64,000 nt of DNA, from assembly GCA_023653785.1 (NCBI GenBank), contig JAMKCH010088071.1, forward strand, positions 1 to 64,000, read 5' to 3'. Source of the stretch: Ophioderma brevispina (lineage: Eukaryota > Echinodermata > Ophiuroidea > Amphilepidida > Ophiodermatidae). This document shows, in pieces, positions 58,905 to 64,000 of this stretch. Each line of letters opens with the position of its first letter. The first letter of the stretch is position 1. The notes beneath the pieces are model-generated. The model saw nothing but the letters and a program-made list of their open reading frames with translations, was not told the DNA's origin and ran no database searches. The position numbers and the translations under genes were made by a program.

Positions 58905-59875
58905 GTTATCTCTCATATTCCTAACGTCCCTAACTATATTTAATGGGGGACATGGCGTCATTTTGCTATTCGAGAGATCAAATTGGTAGTTCTAGATGTC
59001 TGATCTCAGCAACTTTCATGATTATTTTCCTTTTTATTTGGTGAAAATCGGACATTTCGTTCGAATGTTATGGTTGATCGGAATTGAACAGCATCACACA
59101 GAGAAAGACGATTTCTTTGTTTCGTATTGTTTTTCAAGCAGCTACATTTACTTTGTTTTTCATTGTTTTTCAGCAGTAATATTGAAGAGTAATATTTAAT
59201 ATAATTAACCAAAATAAATTTTTTTAGGGTAAAAAAGTGCATTGACAATTGGGTGTAATTAAAAACTATAGTATTATTAATAGAATGATAAATTTAAAAT
59301 TAAAAACAAAATGCAATAATTTGTACATACTATATCCTATGAGAGTTCATTGATTTTTTATGCCACCATCAGCAAAATGGCGAGAAGTTTTGAACGGTTG
59401 GCTCATTGCAACACGGAATATAATTTTGGTAAACGCTCTCAGAGGATCACAGATCCTGGCCTTAGTAATTGTTTAAGAAACAAACTAGGTTCAAATAACT
59501 TTCTATTTTTGAGATAAATGGGGGGGGGGGGCAAATTGTCATTTTGAATTTCTGATTTTCTTGGTGCCGTGACCTTTGACCTCTGCTAATTAGCATACCG
59601 GAGGTCGATGTGATCCGAGACAAATATACTTGAAAAAAGCTCATCATACCGAACTTTTTGGTATATCACTTGCTTGTATTCAAAGAAACTATGTGTTGTG
59701 ATTGCAATAATCATAATATTGTATGAAAATGACGCCATGTCCCCCCTTAAATGCACTTTTGAAAAAATCACGGAGCGGACGCTTGCCTTGGTTTAGTGGG
59801 AAATTGGCCCTAGATCTAACAAGAAAAAATAGCGCTACCTCTTTTTTTCCCTCTGGGTACGTTAGGGATATAGTA
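58905..59875. mobile_element. About 1-kb element with inverted CCTAACGT-type ends
   Basis: Left border 'cctaacgtccctaactatat' and right border 'acgttagggatatag' are inverted. The phrase 'gggacatggcgtcatttt' near 58,946 recurs inverted near 59,728-59,746 ('aaaatgacgccatgtccccc'). The right third (59,745-59,840) is shared, inverted, with 11,571-11,690. It has no transposase and is probably a non-autonomous DNA element. A 10-G run lies at 59,521. Confidence 0.5.
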
Positions 59876-59929
59876 CAAGTTAAATTTTTGTCTTGAACAA
59901 AGGTTAACATTTTTTAAAAAGTGATCGAG

Positions 59930-60405
59930 CCACCTATATGTACAGTACACGAAACCGTGGGCAGCAGATCAGTAGAGTGATTCTTGACTATAATCACTGA
60001 GGACACGATTGGCTCCCTAAGTATTGGCTGGTGTGATGGCTCTTCTTTGTCAGGATTTACCCAGCTGAGTAAGCTGATCCCTGGCCGCGTGTATCTACGA
60101 TACGGACGCTCCTATCATGACTCTCTTTGAGGCTGGGGACGGATTGGGAACAGTTAGTTCTTATTCGAAACTGGCTGCGATATACATGTACAGATGTGAA
60201 TCTCTGTACATGGGTCCGACAGCTTAACGTCCCCTCCGAAGTACGGGATGCTTTCAGGATTCATTTGCCCAATTAAAAGTGAAACCATGGAGAAGAGCGG
60301 TATTCTGTTTTTAATCAATAGCTGGTATACAGATCAAATCCAGAATTGAGTACCCGGATAAATCCCAGCAAGTGTCCCTACCGGCATTCGAACCCGGGAT
60401 TTTTG
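59930..60405. repeat. Probable dispersed repeat upstream of the LINE end
   Basis: A GC-richer stretch containing 'cttaacgtcccctccgaag' (about 60,223) and 'cattcgaacccggga' (60,384), the reverse complement of a polymerase III B-box-like word. No coding frame. It is called a repeat on style only. Confidence 0.35.
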
Positions 60406-60410
60406 GTAAA

Positions 60411-60673
60411 TTTCCTCCAAGTTCCTAGGACGCGTATATGTGCTGGGGACATGGCCTTCTCAGTGGCTGGTCCCAAATTCTGGAATAATCTTTCCATTCA
60501 CATCCGTAGTGCTCCAACAGTTGATTAATTCAAATCTCTGCTCAAAACTTATTTGTTTCATAATTATTATTGTTAGGTTTGCTTTCTTTTGTCTTGCGTC
60601 TTCTCTATTTTTATTTATGCCCTTTGTATCCTGTGGAAAAGGTACTTTATAAATGTTTGTTATTATTATTATC
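60411..60673 (+). mobile_element. 5'-truncated L2-like LINE, 3' end only
   Basis: The plus strand reads 'VPRTRICAGDMAFSVAGPKF' then 'WNNLSIHIRSAPTVD', and after a stop 'FKSLL' and 'KTYLF', which is the last coding block of L2-type ORF2. A 3' UTR follows, ending 'actttataaatg' plus TTATTATTATTAT. The tail stops 11 nt before the acceptor AG of the next exon, so it contributes to the sequence just upstream of that splice site. Confidence 0.75.
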
Positions 60674-60684
60674 TTCAACTGCAG

Positions 60685-60828
60685 CAACTCCTACACCGTA
60701 TGTAACTGAGAAATCCACCACAGCAGCTAGTACCACTGAACAGAGCACAACGGAACAAAGTACTACTGATCGAAGTACTACTGTTTTCAGTACAACAGAA
60801 GAGTCGACAACCGCAATGGCAACCACAG
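60685..60828 (+). CDS. Ser/Thr-rich (mucin-like) linker exon
   Basis: A 144-bp, phase 1-1 exon (48 codons) lies between acceptor tcaactgcag|CA and donor ACCACAG|gtaatt. The product is a repetitive Ser/Thr/Glu linker: 'TPTPYVTEKSTTAASTTEQS' followed by further STTEQ, STTDR, STTVF and STTEE units. Such stretches are usually heavily O-glycosylated, extended stalks between domains of extracellular proteins. The open frame, the triplet repeat structure and the same splice phase as the domain exons support it. A LINE 3' tail abuts the acceptor. It lacks a domain, so confidence is lower than for the LDLa and FN3 exons. Confidence 0.68.
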
Positions 60829-60839
60829 GTAATTATTTC

Positions 60840-61325
60840 TTTTGATCAAATTGAATCGGAATCGTTCACACTTTCTGATCGGTGATCATATTGAATCAGA
60901 TTCTCAAACCAGTTTTTCTTTCAGTTCAAATTTAATAGCCAGAACAAGATAAGCCGGCGAACTGAACAACAAAACTTGAACGAGGCTTGATCTCGTAAGA
61001 GATGCTCAGTTTCAATGTAAATAAATAGAACGTTGAAGAACTACACAGCTGCTCCGCCAAAGCTTTGGACATGTGCACCCCTTAAGTCTTTTCAATAGTA
61101 ACCTCAATAATTGACGGCTTGAATAAAGAAATGGCTAATTCATTGAATATTATAATTGCAGAATAAAAGTATGATTTGTAAGCGGGGTAAGAAAAGAGTG
61201 ACAGAGTTAGTAGGCCTAGTTTGCAGGTTAACATAATAAACCGTGACCTTGAAGATGAGGCTTTTGGGTAGTGTGCCGAAAAAGCACACTACTAAAAACA
61301 CAATAGACAGATGGAGGGTGGTACT
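60840..61325. other. Intron-like stretch, no feature recognised
   Basis: Only a short repeated phrase ('gatcatattgaatcaga') is noted. Confidence 0.4.
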
Positions 61326-61329
61326 CTGC

Positions 61330-61620
61330 ATCATGGGGCGCCCTAATCCATGACACCGGAGGGCTCTCTATTCACGACACTCTCACATCTCTACCGAACC
61401 TCGAGCTCTGGGGAAAGACCAATCTAGATTTAAACCAGCTATGCAATCACCAGCAATCCACCCTATTCCATATCTTGAATGACTGCAAGCACACACTGAC
61501 AATGGAAGATATAACTGGAGACAGTTATCAAACACTCAAGGCATTACCCGGGATCTGGTGCTTTTCAATGAAGAAGTTGAAGTCTTCTAAGTGCCACCAA
61601 CAAAGAAATGGTCCGACCAT
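61330..61620 (+). mobile_element. Non-LTR retrotransposon C-terminal fragment
   Basis: The plus strand, with frameshifts, reads 'IHDTLTSLPNLELWGKTNLD' near 61,370-61,430 and 'STLFHILNDCKHTLT' near 61,460-61,505. These resemble the terminal 'W.K......C.LC....TL.HILN.C...L..GRY.WRH' block found in some non-LTR retrotransposons, with the second Cys pair degraded. An open stretch at 61,716-62,018 continues downstream without a recognisable motif. Confidence 0.5.
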
Positions 61621-61624
61621 AAAA

Positions 61625-62790
61625 ATTCCAGGCCAAGGAGCAAAAAGCATATAAAAAAACCTCTGCTACCAAGTGACACACCATCGCTAATTCAGAGCCA
61701 AGCCATGAGTTTCTTGTGGACGAAAAAGAAACACAACCATATCCTATTCTTTTAACATATTTTGGAGACTGCGAAACAAGCAGACATTATATTTTCATGA
61801 GAATTCGCCAAAATAAAAATAGTTTGGAGCTCTCGATACCTATTAAGCAGAATCGTATCAATGTCAAAGGAAAAACAAGTGCAAGTACAGCGAACTTGAA
61901 GCCGAATGGAAGAAGAGCTCATATGGACCACTCACTTCTTTCGATTTCCAATTGGAATAGGAAGCCGGTGCTTCTAAAACACGTCCCTGCCAAAATGCTT
62001 ATAAGCACTCTTAAGTAGTCTTATATAGCAAAGACTACCCTGAGAGAAAACTATGCAGTTTGGCAAAACACACTCCAAAGCTTCCCAGGGATGTCCTTAG
62101 TATCAACAGACGCAATTTAAGTTACATAGAAATTAAAGGCATTATCAGTGATTTGCTCAAGCAGACATTTAAAAAAAATCATGAAAATCAGGTTTTTGCA
62201 TGTTCGTAACAAATTTAGGTATCCTAACATAACTCCACAAGTTATAGGACCAAAAGCAACCTAATAAGGTCAAAATCGGATATTTTAGTCATCACTGTCC
62301 ATACGAACACTTACTACAACGCGTAATTGAGTGGAGATTCATATCTTGGACACTGATGTTTTCTTCCTTTTCTATCAATTTTTCGCTTGGAAAAAATAAC
62401 TTATGAGAAGTCTACAGACTTATTTTCAATTTGAAGCTATTCCTGCAAATTTAAAATATTTTGACTTTTTCGGGTGAATCACTGATAGTGTCTTTAATGG
62501 AGCGTCACATTTGTATAGTTCTTCTGTTTTCTTCCTCGTTTCCATATTTTTACCTTTAAGATAATATTTTTGATTGTTTTTATGTTTTTGGGAATCACTA
62601 ACAGTGGCTTTAATTCATATTTTGATTGGTTTTACATTTCATGTACATTTCGTATCATAAACTGTTTAGTTCGGTCCAGAGGCGTCAAATCCATTTCGCA
62701 GCTGAGGGACATTTATAACCGAAATAAGCTTAAATAAATAAATAATATGAAAAATTAAGAATAGACGATAACAATGGCATTGTCCGTGAC
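61625..62790. other. Intron-like stretch, no exon recognised
   Basis: AT-rich. A 100-codon open stretch (61,716-62,018) is basic and unrecognised, possibly the tail of the retroelement fragment. Confidence 0.4.
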
Positions 62791-62797
62791 GTTTTAG

Positions 62798-63019
62798 AAG
62801 CTCCATGTCCTGAGAACCAGACTCGATGTGACAGTGGTGAATGTATACTAAGTGAATGGTTCTGTGATGGTTACGCCGATTGCCCGGACAGAAGTGACGA
62901 GCTTTACTGTTGTCCTGACACGACGTTTAACTGCGCTAATGGGAGATGTATTGATTGGGGCCAATGGTGCGATGGCAACAATGACTGTAGGGATAACAGT
63001 GACGAAGATGAATGTGCAG
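62798..63019 (+). CDS. Double LDL-receptor class A exon
   Basis: A 222-bp, phase 1-1 exon (74 codons) encodes two intact LDLa modules in tandem. Module one runs from 'CPENQTRCDSGEC' to 'WFCDGYADCPDRSDELYC' and module two from 'CPDTTFNCANGRC' to 'WCDGNNDCRDNSDEDEC'. Each has six cysteines and the full calcium cage (W, CDG, D.C, SDE). The acceptor is gacgttttag|AA and the donor GAATGTGCAG|gtattt. In the protein this would follow the Ser/Thr-rich stalk if splicing is sequential. No stop follows in the exon, so the gene extends beyond 63,019 and probably past the window edge. Such arrays bind ligands such as lipoproteins or protease complexes in known receptors; the ligand here is unknown. Confidence 0.92.
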
Positions 63020-63024
63020 GTATT

Positions 63025-64000
63025 TTATCAATCTGGATTTTGAAAGACTTAACAGTTCCTTATATCAAGGGATCTGCAAGTACCTCGAGGTACCCTGAAG
63101 TAAACCTTAGGTATTTTTGGGTAACATATAGTCCACTTTGTATAAGGGTACTAAACTTTGACAAGATTTTACTAAACAGAAGATCAACAATCTTACAGTG
63201 TTAAAAGCACCAAAAAGTGACGGAATATCATGTTTGGTGCACTGTTAAAAATGTTCCTAATTTAAACAGACTCTACCTTTTAAATTACGGTAAACCCCAA
63301 TTAAATAATCTTCACGCTTACCTATACCTAACATAAAATTACAATTTGGAACAGAAAAATGTAATAAACAGTGGCTAAAAAATAATACTACACTTTTTTA
63401 AAAACGTAGTTATTTATACCGCTGACCTTATTATAGAATGTGCTGCGATACTTGTTTTTACTGTAAGAATACGACTATGAAAATCGTTTTACCTATAAAT
63501 GTGTTAAATAACGTCCGTACGTCATTCAAAATGCAACATTTTATTTTCCCTATCATTAAAAAAAAAAAGTTTAAAAAACTCTTTTCCTGCTTTTTGTATT
63601 ATATTAGTTTTAATTTGAAAAAGTAAGTACACACACAATTTGTAACCGTGATGTAATCTGTTCTTAAAAATATCATGTTAATATATCTGTTAATAAGTTA
63701 ATTACTGAGGGTCCTTGGTATCCAAAGACCTTATCCACTTTAATTATGGGCTTCCCAGGTAAAACTAAAGCAAATAAACCACAAAATTTCAAAACAAAAC
63801 TAAGCAGCAATACAAAGAACAACACAAGCAAAAAATAGGCCTAAAGTAAGCCATCGCTTTTTCAGAAACTTAGCTGTACGTGAAATACCAATTGATTTCC
63901 TTCAAAAGTTGAAAATTCCCTGAAAGAGGGTCGTTTCTTTCTCCATTTTCACTGTCTGATTTGACTGTATATAAGTATGGCTGTATTGATATAATATTTA
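63025..64000. other. Start of the next intron, no feature recognised
   Basis: AT-rich sequence up to the window edge, with no splice-framed module seen. Confidence 0.45.

Noticed and set aside
59985..60140. Possible further FN3 remnant ('LIPGRVYLRYG' reading)
   Set aside because: Only one short motif resembles FN3, stops occur on both sides and no matching splice sites were found.

Overview
This is AT-rich, intron- and repeat-dominated animal DNA with no prokaryote-like gene layout. The only convincing host coding signal is a set of short exons on the + strand encoding extracellular modules: LDL-receptor class A (LDLa), fibronectin type III (FN3), HYR and a Ser/Thr-rich linker. Each is bounded by splice signals in phase 1. 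This module mix, together with L2/CR1-like LINEs, a Penelope-like element, RTE-like fragments, a tRNA-derived SINE and many hairpin MITEs, suggests a marine invertebrate, most likely an echinoderm or hemichordate. That assignment is inference from domain style, not from a marker gene.

Layout. 1-28.6 kb: no exon recognised. It holds two decayed minus-strand L2-like LINEs (about 1-2.7 kb and 15.1-18 kb), a non-LTR endonuclease fragment beside a Penelope-like RT fragment (25.4-26.6 kb), palindromic elements and microsatellites. 28.6-38.2 kb: exons LDLa (28,634-28,771), a possible dead exon (31,499-31,648), FN3 (33,513-33,827) and FN3 with a PSANP repeat (37,830-38,183). DNA transposons lie between them: a TA-flanked hairpin, a TTAA-flanked 2.0 kb element and a TA-flanked 1.1 kb element nested inside it. 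There is also a retroposed tail with about 94 A residues. 38.2-48 kb: a large presumed intron with LINE fragments, an unexplained GC-rich island (39.44-40.85 kb), MULE-like MITEs with 9-bp target duplications and a near full-length L2-like LINE. 48-55 kb: three consecutive decayed exons (FN3, HYR, LDLa pair). 55-64 kb: a tRNA-derived SINE, an MITE carrying an RTE piece, a hAT-like MITE, a Ser/Thr-rich exon (60,685-60,828) and an intact double-LDLa exon (62,798-63,019). The gene continues past the right edge, and its start, signal peptide, membrane anchor and stop are not visible.

How it fits together. The exons read as one large mosaic secreted or cell-surface protein gene on +, or a run of related genes. 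Every intact exon is symmetric (phase 1-1) with a length divisible by three, so any exon can be duplicated, lost or skipped without shifting the frame. That is how decayed FN3, HYR and LDLa exons could persist between intact ones. Transposon ends sit within 12-100 bp of several exon borders. Exon borders were chosen by eye from AG/GT context and frame; no transcript evidence was available.
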